This document shows positions 8,266 to 16,784 of a stretch of 64,000 bases of DNA, one piece after another. The stretch spans positions 1 through 64,000 of the forward strand of contig NZ_SMKF01000002.1 in NCBI RefSeq assembly GCF_004348325.1, written 5' to 3'. Under the pieces are notes generated by a model. The model saw only the letters and a program-made list of their open reading frames with translations. It was not told the DNA's origin and did not search any database. The DNA comes from Micromonospora sp. KC213 (GTDB lineage Bacteria; Actinomycetota; Actinomycetes; Mycobacteriales; Micromonosporaceae). The stretch's first letter is position 1. Each line of letters opens with the position of its first letter. Made by a program: the position numbers and the translations under genes.

Positions 8266-9483
8266 TCAGGACATCGTCGCCCGGAAGCGGGCGCCCGCGT
8301 CCGTCTCCAGCCAAGCCAGGGCGAGGACCAGCCGGGCGGCGTCGTTCGGTCGGGACAGCTTCAGCCCGGTCGCCTCTTCCGCAGCCTGCAGGCGATTGCC
8401 CACCGTGTTCCGGTGACGGTAGGTGCGTGCGGCCACCTCAGCGACCGAGCCCAGATCGAGGTACCAGCGCAGGGTCTCGACGATGCTGTCGCGGTCGCGC
8501 AGTTCGAGCAGTGGGCGCAGCACGCCGGTGGCCATCGCACCGGTGAGCTCCTCCTGCGCCGACATGATCGCCCCGATCCAGTGGCCCTCCACGTGCCGCA
8601 CTCCGGGCTGCGCGGAGCTGCGGATCGCGGCACGTGCGAACCGGATGCCCCGCGCCGTCAGCGCCAGCCCTGGGACTTCCGCGACGCCGCAGCGCCACGT
8701 GGCGAACGGCCGGAGCATGGCAAGCATGGCCTCTTCATCGCACCGTCCGTGACCGATGATGCCGAGGAGCTCGTCACCCATCCATCCGAAGTGACGTACC
8801 AGGCCGCCCCGACGCAGCGCATCGCCGACCTGGGACACAGCCGGGTCCCCGGTAGGAACGGATTCGACCACGACCACGGTCAGAGCGACGTTCTCGGCGA
8901 AGCCCAGCAACGTCGAGGCCTCGGCGACGGTGGAGGGATCCTGCTCCCCTTCCAGGACCAGGCGGCTGAAGGCGCGGTTACGCACCTCCGTACGACGGCT
9001 CGCCAGGTCGCGCTCGGTGCGGCGGTAGGCGTCGACGACCTCGACGCTGTTGGCGTGCGTCGCCTCCCAGACGCGGATCAACCCGTCGAGGAAGTCGGGA
9101 TCGGCGCTGATGCCACGTGCTCGCCCCTCTGTGAGCACGGCCTCCCACAGGGTCCTGAGGTCCAGCTGGAAGGAGTGCATCAGAGCGGTCAGGGGAAACG
9201 CCTGCTCTGCTCGCTCGCGTCCCACGTCCTCGGTGGCGCGCGAGACCGTCCGGGGCACGGGACCGCCGGCCAGCCGGGTCAGGGCGAGTTCGAGGGTTCG
9301 TCGCATCCCCTCCCGTTTCTGGACCGGGTCCCAGTCCGTCGACGCGTAGGCGGGCTCCTCGGCTTCCAGTCGTTCGAGAGCACGAGAGGTCAGTTCGTCG
9401 AGTTGTTCCTCGAGAAGTCGGCGCGCGATCGCCTGCACGGCGTCGTGGCGAGCCTCGCCCTGCCGGCGTCTCGGGCCGCTCAC
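8266..9483 (-). CDS. PucR-family transcriptional regulator
   Basis: The protein has 405 residues. The C-terminal helix-turn-helix (about residues 340-400: ETLRWYLDLGSVAEVAARTY then HRNTVGNRLQAAEEATGLKL) is the PucR/CdaR-type HTH_30 domain, preceded by a GGDEF-like central part typical of the family. PucR proteins control purine, amine and amino-acid catabolism in response to a metabolite. The start is GTG 9483 with GGGAGAG upstream. It lies between, and reads leftward from, two copies of one operator, so it is the obvious local controller of the flanking outward operons and probably of itself. Confidence 0.85.
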   Translation of the reverse strand: MSGPRRRQGEARHDAVQAIARRLLEEQLDELTSRALERLEAEEPAYASTDWDPVQKREGMRRTLELALTRLAGGPVPRTVSRATEDVGRERAEQAFPLTALMHSFQLDLRTLWEAVLTEGRARGISADPDFLDGLIRVWEATHANSVEVVDAYRRTERDLASRRTEVRNRAFSRLVLEGEQDPSTVAEASTLLGFAENVALTVVVVESVPTGDPAVSQVGDALRRGGLVRHFGWMGDELLGIIGHGRCDEEAMLAMLRPFATWRCGVAEVPGLALTARGIRFARAAIRSSAQPGVRHVEGHWIGAIMSAQEELTGAMATGVLRPLLELRDRDSIVETLRWYLDLGSVAEVAARTYRHRNTVGNRLQAAEEATGLKLSRPNDAARLVLALAWLETDAGARFRATMS

Positions 9484-9565
9484 GAGGACCGACTCTCCCG
9501 ACGACAGCCGTCACCGGGCAGATCCGGGGCCCTCTCCGGGTGATGCCGCTGATATGCCGGTGGGG

Positions 9566-9671
9566 CTCCCTGGCGGTAATTGTGCATAGGCACAAAATAC
9601 GGGGTCGATGTCGCGGCCTCGCGTCCCTTGTTGCCGGATTCTCCGCGGTGTTTCACTAAAGCATCACCTCG
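9566..9671 (+). promoter_or_regulatory. Mirror-image promoter element B (rightward)
   Basis: This is the inverted copy of element A. On the minus strand it reads through the same ordered blocks, so in its own sense it points to the right, towards the fused kinase/aminotransferase gene at 10356. Its operator end lies about 80 bases from the PucR start, so it may also control that gene. Confidence 0.65.
9580..9595. promoter_or_regulatory. Operator TTGTGC-N4-GCACAA, site B
   Basis: TTGTGCATAGGCACAA is a 6-4-6 palindrome with the same half-sites as site A and a different centre. Conservation of the arms and not of the centre is what a dimeric binding protein would impose. Confidence 0.65.
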
Positions 9672-9855
9672 GGCGGGAGAGCTCGTGACATACCACGCAC
9701 TTGGAGCAGTTATGGCGCTTCCGTAAGCACCCTGATCCCCAGTCCGTCTCCTTGAGTAGGCACTGCTGAGGGGCGCCGCGTCCTTCGAGTCAGTCTCAGC
9801 CTACCGCTACGGGCCCACCAGGAAGCGATGAACAAGGCACGGCCGAGCCAACCGG

Positions 9856-9971
9856 TTCGCCAGGCAGAGCGGGATCGAGATCACCCAGGACCTCCCCGAG
9901 ACTTCGCCGAGCTCAAGGCGAGGGTCGAGGACCAGAACGTCACCTGTGACGTCGTGAACGCCGCCGCGTGA
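9856..9971 (+). pseudogene. Remnant of a PotD-like solute-binding protein
   Basis: Reading FARQSGIEITQDLPET and, after a one-base slip near 9901, FAELKARVEDQNVTCDVVNA gives the early segment of spermidine/putrescine-type periplasmic binding proteins, which have a very similar TFAKLKAQVESGNVTWDVV stretch. A stop follows at 9969. No permease or ATPase remains. It suggests the locus once carried an amine or polyamine ABC importer. Confidence 0.5.
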
Positions 9972-10355
9972 GCTGATGCCCCGTCTCGATGAGCGCTCCG
10001 CCTTTGGCGGACGGGCCACCTCGGACCTGATCGCCGACCAGGTGCTGGCGCGCGTCCTGGCCTGGGCCCCTGCGGCCGTCGGAGTGGGCATCGAGGGGAA
10101 GTACCGACGGGGGCGTTCGCCCTGCACCTGTCGGTCGTCGACCTGGCCAAGGTCTGCGAAGCGATCGAGACACAGCCGCGGCAGCCCCGCCCGCCTCCTC
10201 CCGGGAACCGCATCGGTCGGACCGTTTGGGAGCTGACTGACAGCGTCGGGCAAAAGGTCCGACACGGGTGGCGGGGACCGGCCACGACCTGAGCGTCGTG
10301 ACGCAGGCCCACGGTGAGTGATGAGCGCCCTGACGACGAGAGAGAGAACGCACCG
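9972..10355. other. Leader region before the fusion gene
   Basis: Coding-like debris (for example GGRATSDLIADQVLARVLAW near 10006-10065) is present but belongs to no family I can name. It probably continues the deleted transporter segment. The long distance between element B and the start at 10356 can be explained by this insertion or decay. Confidence 0.35.
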
Positions 10356-13300
10356 ATGACCTCAGCGACCACCACCGGCCAGGACGGAACGACCATCCCC
10401 GGTCACACCGGCCAACTGCCGGGCTCGCTCCTTGATCACGTGCTCCGGCAGTCCTTCGGACTCGAGGGATACGTCCAGCACCCACTGGGAGGGGAGATCG
10501 ACCAGAACGTCCGGATCACCGGCGATGACGGCATGCGCTACTTCGTGCGGGTCACCCGCGCGGAGCCGGACTCAGCCGAGGTCCTCTGGCAGAATTCGCT
10601 CCTCCAGCATCTGGCCGCCACCGTTCCCGGCCTTCCGGTGCCACGACTGGTCCCGACACGCGAGGGGAAGTGCCTCGCCGACGTCGTCCACGAGGGCCGA
10701 ACGCACGTGGTCCGCGTGATGAGCTGGATCGAGGGCCGGGTCCTGGCGGAACTCGACGACCACCCCGCGGCGCTTCTGCGTCAGCTGGGAGAAGCCGCTG
10801 GGCGGCTGAGCCTCGGACTCTCCAGCATGGAGCCACCGGTGGGCTTGGAACCGCACGACTGGGACATGCGCCGGGCCGCTGAGATCGTCGAGGCGTCGCT
10901 GCACGCCGTACAGGACGCCGACCGGCGGGAGTCGGTGCGCACGATCATGGGCTGGTACGAGGAACTCCTGCCGGCATTGGACCGACTGCCGCGGAGCGTC
11001 GTACACCAGGATCTCAATGACGCCAACGTTCTGGCCGACGCCGACGAGGACGGGGTGCTGCGGATCTCGGGCATCGTCGACCTGGGCGACTCGCTCTACG
11101 GTGTGCGCGCGGCAGAGGTGGCGATCGCGGCGGGCTACGCCATGGTCCGCAAGGCCGACCCGCTCGCTGCGGCGGCCGAAGTCGTGGCCGGCTTCCACTC
11201 GGTGCTCCCCCTCACGGCTGAGGAACTGGCGGCTGTCTATCCGTTGGCGGCCGCCCGGCTGTGCATGAACGCCGTGACGTGGACGCGCCGGGTCGCCGAG
11301 AGCGACACGCCATACGGACGGACCCGCGTGCAACACACCTGGCCCGCGATCGCGCAGGTGGCCAAGGTTTGCCCCGACGTCGCCGAGGCGACGTTCCGGG
11401 TCGCGTGTGGGCTCCCCCGGACGCGGGAGCAGCGGGGTTTGGAAGAGGTCCTGGCAGAGGCGGCCCGAGAGGGCTCCCCGCACACACCGGCTGCGCAGCT
11501 GCTCGACCTGCGACCGGCAAGTGATCTCTACGACGAGGTCGACTGGCACGACGCGAGGGCGGTGCGCGCGAGCATCGACGACGTCCTCGACGGACGGCGG
11601 CGGCGGGGCTACGTGCCCCACCTCAGCGCATCGCTGCTCCTGGGGGGCCAGCGCCGCCCAGGAGCCGACGAGCCGGCGACGGTTCAGGTCGGCGGCTCGC
11701 TGATCGTGGCAGACGCCGAGGAGGTTGCCAGCCCGCTGTCCGGCGTCGTCGAGGCCCGCGGTGGCGCCGGGATGCCATTGGTGCTGCGACATGCGGTCGA
11801 GGGGCGGGAGTTCTGGACGTGCTGGTGGGGACTCGACGACACGCCGCCTGTCGCGGCGCGAGTTCCGGCCCGAGCGCCGTTGGGACGCGCCTGCGCGGGC
11901 GATGAGACGGACCCACTCGGGGCCTGCGTCCAGGTGCAGGTCCACCGCACCGCACGGATCGCCACGTGGCCGCCGCCTCGTGCCGTGCCGCCCTCCGCAC
12001 GGCAGGTGTGGAGCCACCTGTCACCCGACCCTGCCCGGCTCTTCGGGTTCACCGAATCCCCCGCCGCGGTCCCCACCATCGACGACGTCGTCTCAGTGCG
12101 CCGTCGCCACATCGCTCGCTCCCAGCGCAACTACTACCGCAACCCGATGAACCTTGTGCGTGGGCGGGACGTGTGGTTCCACGACGAGGACGGCCTGGCC
12201 TATCTGGACTCGCTGAACAACGTCACCCACGTCGGCCATGCCGAGCCACGCGTGACGGCCGCCGCCGCCCGACAGATGCGCAAGCTCAACACCAACAGCC
12301 GTTTCGTCTACCCGCAGATCGCCAGTTACGTGCAGAAGCTGGTAGCCACCCTGCCCCACCCGCTCGAGGTCGTCTTCCTCGTGTGCACCGGCAGCGAGGC
12401 AAACGACCTGGCGCTGCGGATCGCCCGCCAGGTGACAGGTCGTCAGCACATCGTCAACATCGATGGCGCTTACCACGGAAACACCGGCGTGGTGACCGGG
12501 ATCAGCCCGAACCGTTACAAGGGCCCCGGCGGCGCCGGTGCGCCCGCGACCACCCACGAGGTCGTCATTCCGGACCGCTACCGCAGCACCTACGGGTACG
12601 ACGACACGGACGCCGGAGTCAAGTACGCGCGCGACGCCGCGGCTGTCATCGAGCGGATCACGGCCGACGGCCGACCCCCGGCCGCCTTCATCGCCGAGTC
12701 CCTGATGGGATCGGGTGGGAACATCGTGTTCCCCGACGGCTACCTCGATGGCGTGTTCACCGCTGCCAGGCGGGCGGGTGCCCTGTGCATCTCCGACGAG
12801 GTCCAGGTCGGCGTCGGGCGACTCGGGCCCTGGTGGGGGTTCGAGCTCCAGGGGGTGGTCCCGGACATCGTCACGATGGGCAAGCCGCTCGGGAACGGGC
12901 ATCCCCTCGCGGCGGTGGTCACGACTCGGGAGATCGCCGACGCGTTCGACACGGGCATGAAGTACTTCAACACCTTCGGCGGCAACCCGGTCTCCTGCGC
13001 GATCGGCGAGGCCGTGCTCGACATCGTCGAGCAGGATGGGCTGAGGGAGAACGCCGTGAGCGTGGGCGGGTACTTCGCCCAGTCGCTGCGCGAGCTCCAG
13101 CAGCGCCAACCGCTTATCGGTGACGTGCGGGCGGAAGGGCTCTACCTCGGCGTCGAACTGGTCCGCAACCGCACCACCAAGATGCCGGCCACTGAGCAGG
13201 CCTTCATGGTCACCGAGCTCATGAAGGAGCGAGGCGTCATCGTCTTCCCCAATGGCGTGCACGACAACGTACTGAAGATCAAACCGCCCATGACCTTCCG

Positions 13301-13382
13301 CCGCGAGCACGTGGATCTCTACGTCGACGCGCTGGACGAGGTCCTGAGCCTGCCCGAACTGCGCTCGGCCGTTCAGCCCTGA
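10356..13382 (+). CDS. Fusion: APH-type kinase + M23-like domain + class III PLP aminotransferase/phospho-lyase
   Basis: The protein has 1008 residues in three parts. Residues 1-370 are an aminoglycoside/choline-kinase-like domain with the catalytic HQDLNDAN (H217, D219) and a downstream DLGD. Residues about 430-560 resemble a degenerate M23/LytM barrel (ASPLSGVVEA, FWTCWWGLDD). Residues about 600-1008 are a class III aminotransferase with the PLP lysine K843 in VTMGKPLGNGHPL. The last part is close to the AGXT2L phospho-lyases, which act on phosphoethanolamine or phosphohydroxylysine, and the kinase part to hydroxylysine/choline kinases. A kinase followed by elimination of phosphate and ammonia is therefore plausible. 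ATG 10356 has GAGAGAG upstream; GTG 10314 lacks one. Confidence 0.82.
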   Translation: MTSATTTGQDGTTIPGHTGQLPGSLLDHVLRQSFGLEGYVQHPLGGEIDQNVRITGDDGMRYFVRVTRAEPDSAEVLWQNSLLQHLAATVPGLPVPRLVPTREGKCLADVVHEGRTHVVRVMSWIEGRVLAELDDHPAALLRQLGEAAGRLSLGLSSMEPPVGLEPHDWDMRRAAEIVEASLHAVQDADRRESVRTIMGWYEELLPALDRLPRSVVHQDLNDANVLADADEDGVLRISGIVDLGDSLYGVRAAEVAIAAGYAMVRKADPLAAAAEVVAGFHSVLPLTAEELAAVYPLAAARLCMNAVTWTRRVAESDTPYGRTRVQHTWPAIAQVAKVCPDVAEATFRVACGLPRTREQRGLEEVLAEAAREGSPHTPAAQLLDLRPASDLYDEVDWHDARAVRASIDDVLDGRRRRGYVPHLSASLLLGGQRRPGADEPATVQVGGSLIVADAEEVASPLSGVVEARGGAGMPLVLRHAVEGREFWTCWWGLDDTPPVAARVPARAPLGRACAGDETDPLGACVQVQVHRTARIATWPPPRAVPPSARQVWSHLSPDPARLFGFTESPAAVPTIDDVVSVRRRHIARSQRNYYRNPMNLVRGRDVWFHDEDGLAYLDSLNNVTHVGHAEPRVTAAAARQMRKLNTNSRFVYPQIASYVQKLVATLPHPLEVVFLVCTGSEANDLALRIARQVTGRQHIVNIDGAYHGNTGVVTGISPNRYKGPGGAGAPATTHEVVIPDRYRSTYGYDDTDAGVKYARDAAAVIERITADGRPPAAFIAESLMGSGGNIVFPDGYLDGVFTAARRAGALCISDEVQVGVGRLGPWWGFELQGVVPDIVTMGKPLGNGHPLAAVVTTREIADAFDTGMKYFNTFGGNPVSCAIGEAVLDIVEQDGLRENAVSVGGYFAQSLRELQQRQPLIGDVRAEGLYLGVELVRNRTTKMPATEQAFMVTELMKERGVIVFPNGVHDNVLKIKPPMTFRREHVDLYVDALDEVLSLPELRSAVQP

Positions 13383-13406
13383 GACGGGCAACCGCCTACA
13401 GAGGCA

Positions 13407-13583
13407 GTGAACGAGAGTGGCCCGCGAAACGTGAGAGGTGCCCTGCTGGCCGGCTTCTCCGGCCAGGGCTTCAAGTTTTCGCCCGCCATGGGCGACATCG
13501 CCGCGGACCTCGCCCTGGCGGGCCGCGCCTCCCAGCCGATCGACTTCATCACCACAAACGGCCGCACTGCGGGCCTGAGCTAG
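13407..13583 (+). pseudogene. C-terminal remnant of a sarcosine oxidase-type FAD enzyme
   Basis: The frame ending at the TAG 13581-13583 reads GFSGQGFKFSPAMGDIAADL followed by LALAGRASQPIDF. This is the conserved C-terminal FAD-binding tail of monomeric sarcosine oxidase and N-methyl amino acid oxidases. The remaining ~340 residues are missing. A GTG with GAGG upstream at 13407 could still open a 58-residue frame, but it cannot be a working enzyme. It sits exactly between the fusion gene and the deacylase gene, so the original operon had one more oxidase. Confidence 0.7.
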
Positions 13584-13596
13584 AAAGAGGACACAC

Positions 13597-14568
13597 ATGA
13601 CCCTGACCATCGGCCCGCTGCGGGCTGAGCCCGGCCAGAAGACCCGCGGGAGCCTGCCCGCCGACCTCGGCACCGCGACCGTGGACGTTCCCCTGATCCT
13701 CGTCAACGGATCCCGTCCCGGCCCCAGGGTCGTGATCACCGGTGGCGTCCACGGCGGCGAGTTCATCGGAGTCGACGCTGCCACCCGCCTGGCTGGGCTG
13801 CTGGAACCCGACGAGGTCGCCGGCCAGCTGGTGATCTGCCCGGTGGCCAATCCGCCGGCCGTTTACCGGGGCAGGCTCAACATCTCCCCGCTGGACGGCG
13901 TCAACATCAACCGCGTCTTCCCCGGCGACAAGGACGGCGGCCCCACCGACCGGATGGCGGCCTGGCTGTTCGAGAACCTAATCGACGGCGCCGACGCCTA
14001 CGTGGACCTGCACAGCGGCGGCATCGACCAGCACCTGCTCGACTTCGTCGGCTACCGCCTGACCGGCGACGAAGAGCTGGACGCGAAGAACAGGGCAATG
14101 GCCCACGCCGTCGGATACGAGCGGGTCATCTTCGGCACCAGCCCGGACGGCGGCAACAGCCACGCCGCGGCGAACCGACAGGGTGTCCCCGCGATCCTGG
14201 TCGAGACCGGGCAACTCGGCGACCGCGACCCCGCCACCGTGCGTAGGCTGCTCGACGCCCTGTACCGGCTCCTGCACCACCTCGGCGTCATCGAGGCGCC
14301 GCAGCACCTCGCACCGGTGACCGTGCAGCCGCACGACTGGATGTGGACGGGCGAGGTCGAATCTCCGGTCACAGGCCTGTGGTACCCGGACGCGGTCACC
14401 GGCGACGAGGTGACCGAGGGGCAGACCATCGGCCGCATCATCGACCCGATCGACGGCGCCGAGCACAAGGTCGTCGCCACCGCCACCGAAAAGATCATCT
14501 ACGGCATGAACGGACTCTCCGTCCGCCCCGGCACGCACCTCGCCGCCATCGCCACCCCGCACCACTGA
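13597..14568 (+). CDS. Succinylglutamate desuccinylase / aspartoacylase-family zinc hydrolase
   Basis: The protein has 323 residues. The zinc site is formed by GGVHGGEF (H and E of the HxxE motif) near residue 50 and DLHSGG near residue 135; VETGQLGDRD supplies the catalytic glutamate. The C-terminal 80 residues form the small barrel domain typical of AstE/AspA relatives (VESPVTGLWYPDAVTGDEV). These enzymes remove acyl groups from N-acylated amino acids or diamines. In this locus it could release an acyl protecting group before or after amine oxidation. AAAGAGG precedes ATG 13597. It is the last gene of the rightward operon. Confidence 0.85.
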   Translation: MTLTIGPLRAEPGQKTRGSLPADLGTATVDVPLILVNGSRPGPRVVITGGVHGGEFIGVDAATRLAGLLEPDEVAGQLVICPVANPPAVYRGRLNISPLDGVNINRVFPGDKDGGPTDRMAAWLFENLIDGADAYVDLHSGGIDQHLLDFVGYRLTGDEELDAKNRAMAHAVGYERVIFGTSPDGGNSHAAANRQGVPAILVETGQLGDRDPATVRRLLDALYRLLHHLGVIEAPQHLAPVTVQPHDWMWTGEVESPVTGLWYPDAVTGDEVTEGQTIGRIIDPIDGAEHKVVATATEKIIYGMNGLSVRPGTHLAAIATPHH

Positions 14569-14601
14569 CGGGTCTCATGCCCGCCCACTGATTCCACCCC
14601 A

Positions 14602-14757
14602 CGCAGGTCAGGCTCTTTGCTTTTCGTCTCTTGTGGACGTGTGGCTGCTCGTCCGACGAGCATCCCCCGCGTCTCGGCCCGTCCGGGTTCGGGTGGGTCC
14701 GGTCTGGTCCTGGCGACGATGGCGAAGTCGATCAGAGACTCCATCGATGGACATCGG
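14602..14757. repeat. Direct repeat, copy 2
   Basis: This copy matches 408-578 in the same orientation, starting at CGCAGGTCAGGCT and running to the ATCGATGGACATCGG region. It lacks the left arm of the tRNA terminator and has one internal loss of about nine bases. It lies between two convergent genes, with no tRNA next to it. Confidence 0.7.
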
Positions 14758-14830
14758 GGGCCTTCGCGGCTGGGTTGGCTGGCTGTCAGCCGGCTTGTCG
14801 GCGCCGTCAACCCGTTCGGAGTGCTAGCGG

Positions 14831-15790
14831 TCAGCCTGGGGTTGGCCGGTTCCTGCGTGCTTGGGCGAGACCCAGCCACTCGCCGAGCCGTCGGCGGATC
14901 CGGCTGCGGCGATATCCGCCGTGCACCGCCCCGGTTGCTGGTGGATCGAACAGCGATCCTGACCCGGGTACGGCTGTGGCGGGCTTGGTCAAGAACGTAG
15001 CGCTCCACCGGGCAACTAACCACTCCGTGGTACGCGGTGCCAGTCGGTGGGCGGCTAGCGCCAGGTGTGAGACCACACCCGTTGTTGCCTGCCTGCGCGG
15101 GCGGCGGGCGCACGCGAGGATCTTGGCGGCGATACGCTCCGGTGCGTACGCGGGAGGGATAGCTCGTAGTTGGCGGCCCGAGTGGTTGGCGGCCCGCTCG
15201 AAGAACGGCGTGTCGACCGGCCCAGGTAACACGAGACAGACCCGTACCCGAGGATGACGGGCGACTGCCTGCTGAAGGTTCAAGGCCAGCCCTCTGATGG
15301 CAAACTTGGTCATGGAGTAGAGCGGGACCAGCGGGTTTGGGAACAGTGACAGCAGCGACCCGACGAGCACGAGGGTCCCGTTGTCCTGCGCCTGGAATGT
15401 AGCCAGTGCGGCGCGGGCGCACAGCGTGGCGCCGAATACGTTGGTGTCTATCAGCCGACGAATCTCGTCCACCGATTCGGAGCCCAGCGGCCCGGCAATG
15501 CCGACGGCCGCCGCTTCGACCCAGACGTCTATCTGCCCGAACCGCTGCGCCGCCAGCTGGGTCAACCGTTCGACGGCCGCCGGATCTGCAATGTCGGTCG
15601 GCACCACCAGCACCTGCCCGCCTCGTGCTCGGCAGTCGTGTTCCACCTCCGCGAGCGCCTCTTGGCTGCGCGAGGCGAGTACCAACCTGGCCCCTTCGGC
15701 GGCGAACGCCAAGGCGGTCGCGCGGCCGATTCCACTCGACGCCCCCGTGATCAGCACCACGGCGTCACGGAAGGTTCTACGCCTGACCAT
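14831..15790 (-). CDS. Short-chain dehydrogenase/reductase
   Basis: The protein has 319 residues. The NAD(P)-binding TGASSGIG sits near residue 15, the catalytic YSMTK (Y-X3-K) near residue 155, and the serine is in LVGSLLSL. The usual NNAG block is replaced by VEAAAVG. The length of about 250 for classical SDRs is exceeded by an arginine-rich C-terminal extension of some 60 residues, as in SDRs that associate with membranes. I chose ATG 15790 because GGGAGG lies just upstream; a 20-residue extension is open but unsupported. The substrate is unknown. Confidence 0.82.
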   Translation of the reverse strand: MVRRRTFRDAVVLITGASSGIGRATALAFAAEGARLVLASRSQEALAEVEHDCRARGGQVLVVPTDIADPAAVERLTQLAAQRFGQIDVWVEAAAVGIAGPLGSESVDEIRRLIDTNVFGATLCARAALATFQAQDNGTLVLVGSLLSLFPNPLVPLYSMTKFAIRGLALNLQQAVARHPRVRVCLVLPGPVDTPFFERAANHSGRQLRAIPPAYAPERIAAKILACARRPRRQATTGVVSHLALAAHRLAPRTTEWLVARWSATFLTKPATAVPGSGSLFDPPATGAVHGGYRRSRIRRRLGEWLGLAQARRNRPTPG

Positions 15791-15969
15791 CACACCTCCC
15801 GCAACGCAGGCGAACGAGATTAGCCATCTACCCACGGGCGTGACGATCACTCCCAGGACGCATCACGGTGCCTGCCCCGCCGCGGCGAATCCCGGCGGGA
15901 AGGCCAGGAGAGGTCACAGGCTTCTCGGTCGTCAAACGCCGACGAGTCGTCAAAAGGTATGTGGATCTA

Positions 15970-16115
15970 GGGCCATCGCACGGCGGTTGAAGATGTCGCG
16001 CAACACCGCGAAGAAGGCCCTGGCCAGTGACGAGCCGCCGCGGTATCGGCGGGCGGCGAGGGTTCGATCGTGGATGCGGCCGAGCCGCAGATGAGGGCTT
16101 TGTTGGCCGAGTTCG
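15970..16115 (+). pseudogene. Remnant of an IS21-family transposase (IstA)
   Basis: AIARRLKMSRNTAKKALASD then EPPRYRRAAR is the N-terminal helix-turn-helix of IstA. The reading continues after a one-base slip at about 16061 as GSIVDAAEPQMRALLAEF, the next conserved block. The rest of istA, istB and the terminal repeats are gone. It is a scar of an IS21 element between the SDR and MarR genes. Confidence 0.7.
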
Positions 16116-16138
16116 CCTTACCTGAACGGCATTGGCTC

Positions 16139-16169
16139 TTGACATGAACGAAGGTTCAAGTTCTACCTT
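16139..16169 (+). promoter_or_regulatory. Promoter with dyad, upstream of MarR-like gene
   Basis: TTGACA (16139-16144) and TACCTT (16164-16169) could serve as -35 and -10 with a long 19-bp spacer. The spacer holds GAAGGT (16150-16155) and ACCTTC (16165-16170), an inverted repeat. The overlap of dyad and -10 suits autorepression by the downstream regulator. Confidence 0.45.
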
Positions 16170-16203
16170 CGTCGCAATGGGTCCGTTCTCGGGGGTAGAT
16201 CAC

Positions 16204-16668
16204 ATGACGACGCTGCAGCTGTCCGACGCTGAACTCGCAGGTCAACCTGCCGCCTATTGGACAGGCGTGGCCTACGAGTCGCTCATCGCTTTTATCCGTG
16301 CCCGGCACGCCGAACTTGGGTTCACTCAGCCCCAGTTCTGGCTGCTGCGCAACCTATCCAGTAATGACCTTTTGCCGGAAGGAGGGGGAATGACCGTTCC
16401 TGAGCTCCGGCAGGCGATGAGTTCGTATCTCAGGGCCGCAGACGATCTGGAGGCCGAAGCGGAGGCTCTGCTGGAGCGCGGCTGGCTGACCCGCACCGAG
16501 GAGGGAAGACTATGGATTACCGAAGCGGGGGAAGACGCTCGCGTCAGCCTCAAACAGCATGCGCCAGCGATCCGCGCCCGCATCCATGAAGGCATCGATG
16601 ACGCGGACTACGTCACGACCCTCAAGGTTCTCCGGCAGCTAATCCTTAACACCGGTGGCTCGGCGTAG
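16204..16668 (+). CDS. MarR-like winged-helix regulator
   Basis: The protein has 154 residues. The order is a helical start (AYWTGVAYESLIAFIRARHA), QFWLLRNLSSND, the helix pair MTVPELRQAMSSYLRAADDL, the wing-like RGWLTRTEEGRLWITEAGED, and a C-terminal helix pair. This is the MarR/PadR-like layout, although the usual DxRxxxVxLT wing is not strict. ATG 16204 follows GGGGGTAG at good spacing; earlier in-frame starts would lie inside the promoter. The next gene downstream is a dead hydrolase, so its target is unclear. Confidence 0.7.
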   Translation: MTTLQLSDAELAGQPAAYWTGVAYESLIAFIRARHAELGFTQPQFWLLRNLSSNDLLPEGGGMTVPELRQAMSSYLRAADDLEAEAEALLERGWLTRTEEGRLWITEAGEDARVSLKQHAPAIRARIHEGIDDADYVTTLKVLRQLILNTGGSA

Positions 16669-16784
16669 TGGCTTCACCGGCTACTTTCCGATAAGGCCAC
16701 GGGATCGCTGAGACTGCGACATCGACTCATCGGCAATCCGCATGCCGTAGAACTGATGCGGGTGGCTGCCGGTCGGGGCGGGGG

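Noticed and set aside
9807..10265. Minus-strand frames between PucR and the fusion gene
   Set aside because: Low-complexity Arg/Pro/Ser translations; the plus strand explains part of the region better as a PotD-like remnant.
12093..13850. 585-codon minus-strand frame opposite the aminotransferase domain
   Set aside because: It lies antisense to a protein with clear catalytic motifs and its own translation is a Val/Gly/Asp-rich mirror.
408..14757. Calling the interval a complete integrative element
   Set aside because: No integrase, excisionase or replication gene is found between the repeats; the only recombinase remnant lies outside, at 20.2 kb.
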